Assembly (NCBI GenBank): GCA_964384675.1 | Contig: CAYLNK010000303.1 | Location: forward strand, 1 to 8,414 | Origin: CAYLNK01 sp964384675 | Lineage (GTDB): Bacteria > Acidobacteriota > Thermoanaerobaculia > UBA5066 | Direction of reading: 5' to 3' | DNA length: 8,414 bases | In this document: positions 1-7,315 of the stretch, one piece after another | Layout of the letters: every line of letters begins with the position of its first letter | Numbering within the stretch: the first letter of the stretch is position 1 | The notes under the pieces: generated by a model | What the model was told of the DNA's origin: nothing | What the model saw: only the letters and a program-made list of their open reading frames with translations | Database searches by the model: none | Program-made: the position numbers and the translations under genes

Positions 1-3000
1 CGTGGGCCGGCGCGAGCGGCGTCGCGGCCTGGGACGAAGCCGCGCGCTGGGGCGCGCGACACGGCTCCTGGCCTCTCGCGTTCCGCGCGGCCGAGAAGGC
101 CCTCTCCGGCAAAGGGCTCCCCGAGGATGCCGCCCGCTCGCTCGCCACCGACCGGATCCGCTGGGCGATCCAGCACCCGGAGAACGGGGACGCCCTCGCG
201 CTGCAGGCCGCGCGGGCCGCGCGCTTCCCGGACGACGGCGCGTACGTCGAGGAATGGATCCGCTCCCTCGAGGCGAAGGGGAAGCTGAAGGAGGCCGAGG
301 CCGCGCTCGACGAGGCGGAGCGCCTCCCGCGCGAGCGGCGGGTGCTCGTCGCGGCCGACCTGAAGGCGGCGCACGGCCAGGCGAAGGAGGCGTATCGCGC
401 GCTCGAGTCCGAGGTCGTGGCCGCGCTCGCCTCGACGACCCCGGGTCCGCCCGTCTCGAACGACCTCGCCCGCGCCTTCGCCACCCGCGCCAGGGCCGTC
501 GCGCTCCCGGAGCTCGAGGCGCTGCGCAAGGGGCTCGACGACCGTTTCGACCGCCGCTCGCTCCTCCTCCTCGTGACCTTCCTCGACGGCGGCGGGAACG
601 GGGCGCGCGCCACCGAGCTCCTCCGGCAGGTCGAGCGGCGCCACGAGGCCAGGTTCGACCGCGCCTCGTGGCTCCTCGTCGCCCGGCTCTGGGAGACCCT
701 GGACGCGGTGCCCGAGGCGTTCCGCTCGACGCTGGCCGCCGCCTCGACGGCGACGGCCGCGGACAAGCAGGGCGACCTTTCGGCCCTCGCGTTCCTGGCG
801 CTGAAGGCCGGCGCGCGCGGGCTTCCGTGGGGGACGTACAACGACGAGTCGTATCGCTGGGCCGCCCGCGTCGACGTGACGCCCGGGTTCGCCACCGGCG
901 GGCTGTCGTTCCTCCTCACCGGCTTCGAGCGCGACGCCGCGCTCGCCGAGCTGGAGGGCCGTCGTCTGCCGGAGCGCACGTTCGAGACGGCGCGTCTCCT
1001 GGTCGCCGAGCTCGAGAAGCGAAACGGCCGCCACCCCCGCCTTCCCGCCCTCGCGGTGGCGCTCATGCGCAGGCACGTGGAGCGAGGTGAGGGAGAGGCC
1101 GCGCTGAACCTCCTTCCGAAGGCCGACGCCGGAGACGCGGCGACGCGGGCCGAGTCCCGCGAGGTCGCCCTCCTGGCGCTCCGGCAGACGAAGGCGCCGA
1201 TCGAGCGCGAGGCCGGTCTGATCCGCGAGCGCCTCCGCTTCCTCGCCCCCGACGGCACGGTGCCTCCGTTCGGGGGCCGGCCGGGGAACGGCGGGGACGT
1301 CGGCGACGGCGCGAGGCCGACGCTGCGCGTGGCGACACGGAACCTGTACGAGGACGCGCTGAAGGAGTCGGTCGGGCGGCTCGACGCCCGTGACCGCTCT
1401 CACCGCCAATCCGCCTCTCTTCTCCTGGGGGAGCTCGACCGGCTGCCGGCCGCGGAGGCGCTCTGGCTCTACGCCGCCGAGCAGCTCACCGGCTGGAAGC
1501 TCGACGACGGCCTCGACGTCCGCTACAGGGCCGCGCTCGACCGATTCGGCGACGCCGGCTGGTGGAACCGGCTGGCTCGCTGGTACGCGCGCGCCCGGAG
1601 GAGCGCCGAGCTGCGCGCGCTGGCCGACGACGTCGTCGCGCGCTTCCGCGGCTCGGCGCTCTTCGCGCGCGATCCCGGCGGCAACCTGACGGTCCCCGTC
1701 GAGGGCCAGCCGAACCCGTACGTCTTCCTCTCGGACTACCTGCGGCTGAAGGCGCTCGAGCGCTTTCCGTCGAGCCCTCAGGTGCTGAGGGAAGCGGAGG
1801 GCCGGCTCGTCCTCCTCGCCGACTACAACCGGCTCCTCAACGGCGCGCGCCTCACGCCGAAGGAGCGCGGGGTCGTGGACGCGACGCTCCTCGAGGCCCG
1901 GCGCAACGCCGTGATCTTCGTGGACGCGGGCCGCCGCTCCCGCTTCCTGGACGACCTCGCGAGGACGGGCCGGCTCGAGGCGTTCCTCCTCGGCCTCGAA
2001 GGGCTCGAGCCGAAGAGCCCGGTCGAGCTGCGCCTCCTCGTCGACGGCTGGGTGCGCCTCTCCCGCTTCGAGAAGGCCGTCCCGGAGGCCGACGCGCTCA
2101 CCGCCCTCTACCCGGGCGACGCCGCGTGCGCGAGCGACGCGCTGACTCTTCACCGCTCGCTCTCGGGCCTCGACCCGAAGCACGCCGGTCAGGCGGAGCG
2201 GGTCGTCTCCAATGCGATCCCCGCCCAGGAGGAGCCCCTCCCGCTCCTCGTCTCGCTGGGCGAGATGTGGCAGGACCTCGATCGCTCCGAGCCCGCCGGG
2301 CGGGCGTGGCGTCGTGCGTTGGACCTGTCGCCGCGCGACCCCGCGCGCATCCTCGAGATCGCCACCGCGTTCTGGGACTACGGCCGCATGGGCGAGGCGC
2401 TCGAGGTGATCGAGGCGGCGCGCAAGCGCCTCGACCGGCCGCGCCTCCACTCCTTCGAGGCCGGCGTCCTCCGCGAGGAGGCGAAGGACCTGCCGGGCGC
2501 GCTGGGCGAGTACCTCGACACCGTGGGCGGCGAGCGCACCAGCCAGGGAGGGACGGAGTGGAACGGCGGAGACTGGCGCGCGCAGACGCGTCTCTCCCTG
2601 CTGATGGGCCGGCGACGGCCGCTCCAGGAGCTGCTGGCCCGAGTCGACGCGCTGAAGCCCGGTGTGGCGGCGGACGAGGAGTCGCTCGTCCCGTTCCTGA
2701 CCATCCTGTCGGGCAGCTCGGGTCCGGACGGCGAGGAGACCGAGGACGACTGGGAGGCGGCGCCGGACGACCCCGTCGGACGTGAGCGGCGCGCCGAGGC
2801 CCGTCGCGCGGCGGCGCCGTCCGTCAAGAAGGGAATCGCGGCGCTCGGATCAGACGTCCTCGCGAAGACCAAGGAGATGCTCGCGAAGGCCAGCGGGCCC
2901 GCCTTTCTGGCGGCGCTGCGTCAGCACCGCGGCGCGCTCCTCGACCGGCGATGGGCGCCCGACTCGGCGGAGGACGTCGCGTTCGACGCGGCGCTCCTCT

Positions 3001-6000
3001 CCCGCGAGGCCGAGCTCCTCCCCGGCGAGGAGGAGCGGATCGCCAAGGGGCTCGAGCGCGCCCGATTCCTCCTCGGGCACGAGCGGGCCGCCGAGGCCCG
3101 GACTGCCGCCCGTGCCCTGCGCCCGCGGATCGAGGCGCTCCCGGACGAAGGCACGCGCCTCCGGCACCTCGTGGAGCTGGCCCGCTTCCTGGAGGAAGCC
3201 GGCGAGGACAGCCGGCCGCTCTGGTCCGAGGTGTCCGCGAAGTACCCGTGGTCCCTCGGTCTCCTCGAGGACCGCGTCTCCTTCGAGCTCCGGAACGAGC
3301 GCGCCGTCGAGGCGCTGACCCTGCTCGAGGATGCGAGCAGGCGGGCCGCGCCGGGGCACCGCGAGAACCTGACCGAGCGGCTCGCCCGCGAGTCGCTCGC
3401 GGCCGGTGACCTCGTCCGCACGCGCCGCGCGCTGTCCGCGCTCCTCTCCTTCGAGCTGCCCGAAGAGAGACGGGTGACCGCGTCGGGTCTCCTCGCGCGG
3501 CTCTCCTTCCGCGACGAGCCCGGCTTCGACGCCTACGCCTTCGCGAAGGGCCAGGCGGCGAAGCTCTCGGAGCCCGCGCGCGCCGACCTCTGGTCCGCGG
3601 TCGCCACGGCGGGGCGCGAGGAAGGGAAGCTCGACGCCGCGCTCACCTGCGCGATCGAGGGGCTCAACCTGCGCCTCGACCGCACCCTCCTCCACGAGGC
3701 GTGCCGCATCGCCGTCGGCGCCGGCACCGAGGCGAAGCTCCTGGGCTTCTTCGAGGCGCAGCGGAAGCGGAGCCCGCGCGACGTGCGCTGGGCGGTCGCG
3801 GTCCGCGAGATCCGGATGTTCGGCGGCGACCTTCCCGGCGCCATCGCGGCGGCGAAAGAGGCCTGCGCCGTCGCGCCCGAGAAGGAGAACCTCCAGCGCG
3901 AGACGGTGGACCTGATCCTCCGCACGCTGAAGCCCGCCGAGGCGGCGGACTTCCTGGCGGGCTGGGCGTCGACGCGGAAGGGAGACGAGGGGGTCGCCTC
4001 CTGGCGCGGCTCGCTCTACCTCAAGGCCGGCGACGACGCGAAGGCGATCGCGGTCGAGCGCGAGTCGCTCGACGCGTGGAAGAAGGAGGTCGCCGAGAGC
4101 CGCAGCGCCGACGACGTTCGGAGCGAGGCGAAGGAACGCCTCGCCCGAATCGCCCGGCGCTTCCTCTCGGCGAACCGGGCTGCGGCGGCCTGGACGATCG
4201 CGGCGCCGGGCGGCGACGCGAAGCGCGCCGCCGAGGTGCCGCTCACTCACGGCGAGCGGATGGAGATCGCGCTCCGGTCGGGGAACCACCTGAAGCTCCT
4301 CGCCGCGTTCGAGGGAAACGCCGAGTTCCGTCAGGAGGCCGCTGGCCCCATCGAGCGCGTGGCCCGCTTCGACCAGCTCGACGAGATCCAGGAGTGGCTG
4401 CTCGGCCGGCTCTTCCCGGCCGGGGCGCCGCCGTCGGAGACGGCCCTCGAGCGGTGGTGGGACGTCGCCGGCTCCGCGGGCTTCTCGCGCCTGGGCGAGG
4501 CGGTCTCAGGGCGGCTGCTGGAGGCGAAGGGTGACGCCGGCGCTCCCGCCACGGACGCGCTCCTCAAGACGCTCGAGCCGGTCCGCCGGATCCAGCCGAA
4601 GAACGCTCCGGCCCGGTACGTCTTCAGCACCGACCGCTTCCAGCAGGCGATCGTGGCGTACCTCGTGTCCCGCGATCGGAAGGCCGAGCTCGGGCGAGCC
4701 CTGGCCCCGCTCGTCGACGAGCTGAACGCCCGTGTCGCCTCGCCGGCACCACCGGACACCACCCTCCCCTTCGCGAGCTGGTTTCCGGTCGCGGCGTTCG
4801 CGGAGCTGGCGGCGACGCCGGAGCGGACCGCCTGGCGTGACTCCGCGGCCGGCTGGCTCGGGAGCACGCCGGCCTGGACGCGCTTCCTGAGAGCGACCGG
4901 CGGCCGCTGGGACGTCCGGCCGCTCCTCGCGCTCCTCTCCGAGGCCGAACGGAACGCGTTCCTCGAGAGGTCCGCCGCGGCCTCGGCCGATCCGTCGCTG
5001 GCGCCGCGGATCGCCGCCCAGACGCGGGCGGCCACGGCGCTCGCCGCGCTGATCGCGGGCAAGCCGGATGCCCTCGCCAATCCGGACCTGGTGCGCCTGC
5101 GTGGCCCGAGGAGCGTGGGCGACGTCCTGGGAAAGGACCCGCGCTTCACGTGGAGCGAGCTGCCGGCGCTCGGCGAGTCGGGCGACGATGCCGTCGCCGG
5201 AGGCGGTGTCGACGCGGGCCGCCTTCCCGGCCGCCTCTGGGGCGTACGTCCCGGAACGCCGTGGTACGTCCTCGAGACGCTGGCCCGTTGGCGCGAGAAG
5301 GACGTGACGGCCGCGCTGGTGCCGTCGGAGTCGACCGCGCGCGGCGACGAGACGGCGCGCACGCTCGCGGCCGTGAGGACCGCCCAGGGACTCGGAGACG
5401 CGGCGCTCGCTCTGGCCCTCGACGAACGGTACGCGGCCGACCTCGGGAAGCGGGAGCGCCTGAGCCGGAGGCTGCGCCTCCTCGTGCAGACGGGCGGCGT
5501 CGAGAAGGCGGACGTCCTCTTCACGGCCGAGATCCGGAAGCTCCAGGCCACGGCGGGCGAGGAGGCGTTCCAGGCCTGGGCCGCGGTCGCGGCCGAGCTG
5601 AAGCTCGCGGCCCCGGAAACGCGCGTCGACCCGGGCTCGCCGGTGTCCCCGATGGTGGCCGTCCTCCTCATCGAGAGGCTCGGCCCCGAGAGCGGGTCGA
5701 AGCTCGAGCCGACCGACGTCTCGCAGCTCCGATCGATCCTCGCCTCGCGCTGGGCGGGCGACCCGTCGCTCTCGGTGGAGCGGACGACCTACCTCCTGGA
5801 GCAGCTCTGGGCCGAGGGCGTCTCCGCCTACCCGGTCGCCGCCGACCGGCTCGGCCCCTGGTGGCCGCGCGCGAAGGAGTTCCTCACCGGCCTCCCGGAG
5901 TCGAGCCGGCGCGAGGGGCTGAACGCCGTCCGCGCCCTGCCCGACGCCACGCGCCTCGCGGCGATCGCCGCCGGAGGCGACCGCCGCGAGGCGACCGAGG

Positions 6001-7265
6001 TGCTGCTCCTGCGCGCCGAGCTCGCGAACGGGAAGGACGCCGAGGCGCTCACCCGGCTGTCGGGCCTCCTCGCCGCGCGCGACGGCAAGCGCACGCTCCG
6101 CTTCACGCCTCCGGCCCGGGTCGTCACCGAGGAGCCGGCGGAGGGCGAGGAGCCCGCGCCCGCGGCGCCACCTGCCGACACCGCGGACGCGTCGTCCATC
6201 GGGGGGTGGCTCCGCGTCTTCCGCGAGACCCGGCGCGCCGAGGTCGTCGGCAAGGCGGAAGCCCTGCTCGAGCCCCGGGTCGCGCGCGATCTGGCTCAGC
6301 CGTTCGTTCCGCTCGCGAGCTGGCTCCTCGCGCTCGACCTGGCGACGGCTCCGGACGAGCCGCGACGCGTCGTCGACGCGCTGGAGCGCTCCTGGGCGCG
6401 GGGCGACTGGGCGTTCGACCCCGACAAGGTGCAGCTGATCCGGGCGCTCGCCCGGAAGGACCCCGCGGCCGCCGCCCGCTGGACCGAGCGGCTCGAGGAG
6501 CCCACCACGCCGGAGGCCGTCGAGTCGCGCGTCGCGATGCTCGTCGCGCGGAAGCTGCATGACGACGCCCGCCGCGAGTGGACGCTCGCGGCGGGCCGCC
6601 TCGGCCTCTCCAGGGCCGACCAGCTCCGGGCCTTCGACGGCTGGCGCCGCGTGCCGGGAACGCCCGGCGCAGACGCGCCCGGCGCCTGGAAGCTGGCCGC
6701 CGACTTCTGGCGTAAGAAGGGCTCCGAGCTCCCGGCCTGGGGCGCGACGCTCGCGGCACACCTGCGCAGGCACCCGTACGACCGGCTCTCGGCGCGCGTC
6801 GTCCTGCGCAGCCTCGCGCCCGCCTCGGAGGACGTCGCCGGGCCCGCCGCCGCGGCGCTCGACGATCGCGAGGACGTCCCGGCGTGGCGCATGGCGCGCT
6901 CCGAAGTGGCCCGTTCGCCGCGCGCGGCCCGGAGCCTCTTCCCGTCCTCGTGGATCGACGTCGGGAACCTGGTGCGCCGGCGGTTCCCGCGGGCCGAGGT
7001 CGACGGGCTCCTCGCCGACGTCTCGCGTGCCTACTCGGCCTGCGGCGACCCGGCGTTCCTGCGGACGCTGGGTGCCCTCGAGGAACGGAGCCCGTCGACG
7101 CCCCAGCGGGCCGCCCTCCGCGCCGAGCTGGAGGCGCAGTTCCGCAAGACCCAGACGCGGCCGGAGGTCGTGCGCCTGGTCGACGGCGCGGTCCGTCCGC
7201 TCCTCCCCCGCGACCTCACCTGGGACCTCTACTCCCGGCTCCTGACGCTGGAGGACGTGCCGTGA
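1..7265 (+). CDS. Giant TPR-repeat (alpha-solenoid) protein, 5'-truncated by the window
   Basis: Codons are read from base 3, and the frame is open without a stop to the TGA at 7263-7265, giving about 2,420 visible residues. The true start lies upstream. The GTG at 342 is only an internal codon, because the reading upstream of it is equally protein-like and already contains a TPR-type unit. The protein is Ala/Leu/Arg/Glu-rich and almost wholly helical. Clear 34-residue TPR units are at visible residues 742-843, 1189-1358 and 2223-2256; these numbers count from the first visible codon. Flexible linkers fall near residues 414-440, 903-944, 1724-1756 and 2040-2068. Only about five cysteines are present. 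I see no nucleotide-binding, kinase, protease or glycosyltransferase motif and no membrane segment. TPR proteins are protein-binding scaffolds, but the partner and pathway here are unknown. The overlapping downstream gene encodes an exported protein, so a periplasmic or envelope location is possible. The missing N-terminus would decide this. Reading frame and TPR class are secure; function is not known. Confidence 0.93.
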   Translation, partial: WAGASGVAAWDEAARWGARHGSWPLAFRAAEKALSGKGLPEDAARSLATDRIRWAIQHPENGDALALQAARAARFPDDGAYVEEWIRSLEAKGKLKEAEAALDEAERLPRERRVLVAADLKAAHGQAKEAYRALESEVVAALASTTPGPPVSNDLARAFATRARAVALPELEALRKGLDDRFDRRSLLLLVTFLDGGGNGARATELLRQVERRHEARFDRASWLLVARLWETLDAVPEAFRSTLAAASTATAADKQGDLSALAFLALKAGARGLPWGTYNDESYRWAARVDVTPGFATGGLSFLLTGFERDAALAELEGRRLPERTFETARLLVAELEKRNGRHPRLPALAVALMRRHVERGEGEAALNLLPKADAGDAATRAESREVALLALRQTKAPIEREAGLIRERLRFLAPDGTVPPFGGRPGNGGDVGDGARPTLRVATRNLYEDALKESVGRLDARDRSHRQSASLLLGELDRLPAAEALWLYAAEQLTGWKLDDGLDVRYRAALDRFGDAGWWNRLARWYARARRSAELRALADDVVARFRGSALFARDPGGNLTVPVEGQPNPYVFLSDYLRLKALERFPSSPQVLREAEGRLVLLADYNRLLNGARLTPKERGVVDATLLEARRNAVIFVDAGRRSRFLDDLARTGRLEAFLLGLEGLEPKSPVELRLLVDGWVRLSRFEKAVPEADALTALYPGDAACASDALTLHRSLSGLDPKHAGQAERVVSNAIPAQEEPLPLLVSLGEMWQDLDRSEPAGRAWRRALDLSPRDPARILEIATAFWDYGRMGEALEVIEAARKRLDRPRLHSFEAGVLREEAKDLPGALGEYLDTVGGERTSQGGTEWNGGDWRAQTRLSLLMGRRRPLQELLARVDALKPGVAADEESLVPFLTILSGSSGPDGEETEDDWEAAPDDPVGRERRAEARRAAAPSVKKGIAALGSDVLAKTKEMLAKASGPAFLAALRQHRGALLDRRWAPDSAEDVAFDAALLSREAELLPGEEERIAKGLERARFLLGHERAAEARTAARALRPRIEALPDEGTRLRHLVELARFLEEAGEDSRPLWSEVSAKYPWSLGLLEDRVSFELRNERAVEALTLLEDASRRAAPGHRENLTERLARESLAAGDLVRTRRALSALLSFELPEERRVTASGLLARLSFRDEPGFDAYAFAKGQAAKLSEPARADLWSAVATAGREEGKLDAALTCAIEGLNLRLDRTLLHEACRIAVGAGTEAKLLGFFEAQRKRSPRDVRWAVAVREIRMFGGDLPGAIAAAKEACAVAPEKENLQRETVDLILRTLKPAEAADFLAGWASTRKGDEGVASWRGSLYLKAGDDAKAIAVERESLDAWKKEVAESRSADDVRSEAKERLARIARRFLSANRAAAAWTIAAPGGDAKRAAEVPLTHGERMEIALRSGNHLKLLAAFEGNAEFRQEAAGPIERVARFDQLDEIQEWLLGRLFPAGAPPSETALERWWDVAGSAGFSRLGEAVSGRLLEAKGDAGAPATDALLKTLEPVRRIQPKNAPARYVFSTDRFQQAIVAYLVSRDRKAELGRALAPLVDELNARVASPAPPDTTLPFASWFPVAAFAELAATPERTAWRDSAAGWLGSTPAWTRFLRATGGRWDVRPLLALLSEAERNAFLERSAAASADPSLAPRIAAQTRAATALAALIAGKPDALANPDLVRLRGPRSVGDVLGKDPRFTWSELPALGESGDDAVAGGGVDAGRLPGRLWGVRPGTPWYVLETLARWREKDVTAALVPSESTARGDETARTLAAVRTAQGLGDAALALALDERYAADLGKRERLSRRLRLLVQTGGVEKADVLFTAEIRKLQATAGEEAFQAWAAVAAELKLAAPETRVDPGSPVSPMVAVLLIERLGPESGSKLEPTDVSQLRSILASRWAGDPSLSVERTTYLLEQLWAEGVSAYPVAADRLGPWWPRAKEFLTGLPESSRREGLNAVRALPDATRLAAIAAGGDRREATEVLLLRAELANGKDAEALTRLSGLLAARDGKRTLRFTPPARVVTEEPAEGEEPAPAAPPADTADASSIGGWLRVFRETRRAEVVGKAEALLEPRVARDLAQPFVPLASWLLALDLATAPDEPRRVVDALERSWARGDWAFDPDKVQLIRALARKDPAAAARWTERLEEPTTPEAVESRVAMLVARKLHDDARREWTLAAGRLGLSRADQLRAFDGWRRVPGTPGADAPGAWKLAADFWRKKGSELPAWGATLAAHLRRHPYDRLSARVVLRSLAPASEDVAGPAAAALDDREDVPAWRMARSEVARSPRAARSLFPSSWIDVGNLVRRRFPRAEVDGLLADVSRAYSACGDPAFLRTLGALEERSPSTPQRAALRAELEAQFRKTQTRPEVVRLVDGAVRPLLPRDLTWDLYSRLLTLEDVP
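225..420 (+). other. Degenerate TPR-like units near the left edge
   Basis: An F-P-D-D turn at residue 75 leads into helix A (YVEEWIRSLEAKG) and helix B (LKEAEAALDEAER). About 33 residues later a second pair follows (VLVAADLKAAHG, then AKEAYRALESEV). This segment spans the GTG at 342, so that codon cannot be the gene start. Confidence 0.6.
1242..1322 (+). other. Gly/Pro-rich linker in the giant protein
   Basis: Visible residues 414-440 are rich in Gly, Pro and Asp (around PPFGGRPGNGGDVGDG), between two helical regions. This is likely a flexible loop or domain boundary. Confidence 0.55.
2226..2531 (+). other. Three consecutive 34-residue TPR units in the giant protein
   Basis: Visible residues 742-843 divide without gaps into three 34-residue units starting QEEP, SPRD and LDRP. 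The middle unit matches the TPR consensus best. After the S-P-R-D turn comes helix A (ILEIATAFWDYG), then a turn (R-M-G), then helix B (EALEVIEAARKR), with small residues at the consensus Gly/Ala packing positions. The third unit repeats the pattern with helix B around PGALGEYLDT. This is the clearest TPR segment in the window. Confidence 0.85.
2709..2834 (+). other. Acidic then basic linker in the giant protein
   Basis: Visible residues 903-944 begin Gly/Ser-rich and run through a strongly acidic patch (GEETEDDWEAAPDD). They end in an Arg/Ala-rich, Lys-tipped stretch (RERRAEARRAAA, then KK). This looks disordered or extended, and separates the three-unit TPR block from the next helical region. 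Confidence 0.6.
3033..3340 (+). other. TPR-like helical hairpins in the giant protein
   Basis: Visible residues 1011-1113 hold helix pairs of TPR type, for example LERARFLLGHERAAEARTAA, and YPWS-turn hairpins ending in AVEALTLLEDAS. Spacing is less regular than in the 34-residue arrays, so small insertions between units are likely. Confidence 0.5.
3567..4076 (+). other. Five consecutive 34-residue TPR-like units in the giant protein
   Basis: Visible residues 1189-1358 fall into five units in an exact 34-residue register. They start at residues 1189 (SEPA), 1223 (LRLD), 1257 (SPRD), 1291 (APEK) and 1325 (RKGD). Helix B carries the conserved small residues (LDAALTCAIEG, LPGAIAAAKEA, DAKAIAVERES). 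The second and fourth units are divergent but hold the spacing. The exact period argues for a true TPR array rather than generic helix. Confidence 0.8.
5172..5270 (+). other. Gly-rich interruption of the helical repeats
   Basis: Visible residues 1724-1756 are rich in Gly, Asp and Val, then Arg/Leu/Gly/Pro with Trp (GRLWGVRPGTPW). This breaks an otherwise helical stretch. It could be a long loop or a small inserted beta element; no known motif is recognised. Confidence 0.45.
6120..6206 (+). other. Acidic, Pro/Ala-rich linker in the giant protein
   Basis: Visible residues 2040-2068 read as a Glu/Pro/Ala-rich low-complexity segment (TEEPAEGEEPAPAAPP). It is typical of a disordered tether, and separates the last roughly 350 residues as a probable C-terminal helical domain. 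Confidence 0.65.
6669..6770 (+). other. Single well-formed TPR-like unit near the C-terminus of the giant protein
   Basis: Visible residues 2223-2256 form a 34-residue unit: helix A AWKLAADFWRKKG, then helix B AWGATLAAHLRR. It is followed by an H-P-Y-D turn that opens the next helix, RLSARVVLRSL. The flanking C-terminal sequence is helical but matches the TPR consensus less well. Confidence 0.6.
7250..7254 (+). promoter_or_regulatory. Shine-Dalgarno site (GGAGG) for the exported-protein gene
   Basis: GGAGG lies within the last codons of the giant gene, with 7 bases between it and the GTG start at 7262. This is near-ideal spacing. It supports the GTG start and, with the 4-base overlap, translational coupling: ribosomes finishing the giant gene can restart on the next one. 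Confidence 0.8.
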
Positions 7266-7315
7266 AATACACCGCTCTCCTGTCGCTCTTCCTCGTCGCG
7301 ACGCCGGTCCTCGCG
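7262..7315 (+). other. Sec signal peptide of the exported protein
   Basis: Residues 1-18 have a short n-region with one Lys (M-K-Y-T), a hydrophobic core (ALLSLFLVA), a helix-breaking Pro15, and V-L-A before D-E. Val at -3 and Ala at -1 fit signal peptidase I. There is no twin-arginine pair and no lipobox cysteine. Confidence 0.85.

Noticed and set aside
342..344. GTG as the start codon of the giant gene
   Set aside because: The frame is open back to base 3 with the same codon bias and a TPR-like unit crossing this position, and no ribosome-binding site stands out before it.
2..1090. A 362-codon + strand frame at the left edge
   Set aside because: Its product is an Arg/Gly/Pro/Ala run typical of an out-of-frame reading of GC-rich DNA. 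The overlapping frame from base 3 gives the protein-like sequence that continues into the giant gene.
1562..2785. A 407-codon + strand frame, with similar ones at 5150-6562 and 3701-4534
   Set aside because: All are Arg/Pro/Gly-rich low-complexity products nested inside the giant gene in the wrong frame, and at least the first two overlap regions with clear sense-frame protein character.
2850..4289. A 479-codon open frame on the - strand
   Set aside because: It has the same codon-register effect, ending at a sense TCA at 2850-2852. It lies opposite the best five-unit TPR array, so the sense strand is the real coding strand.
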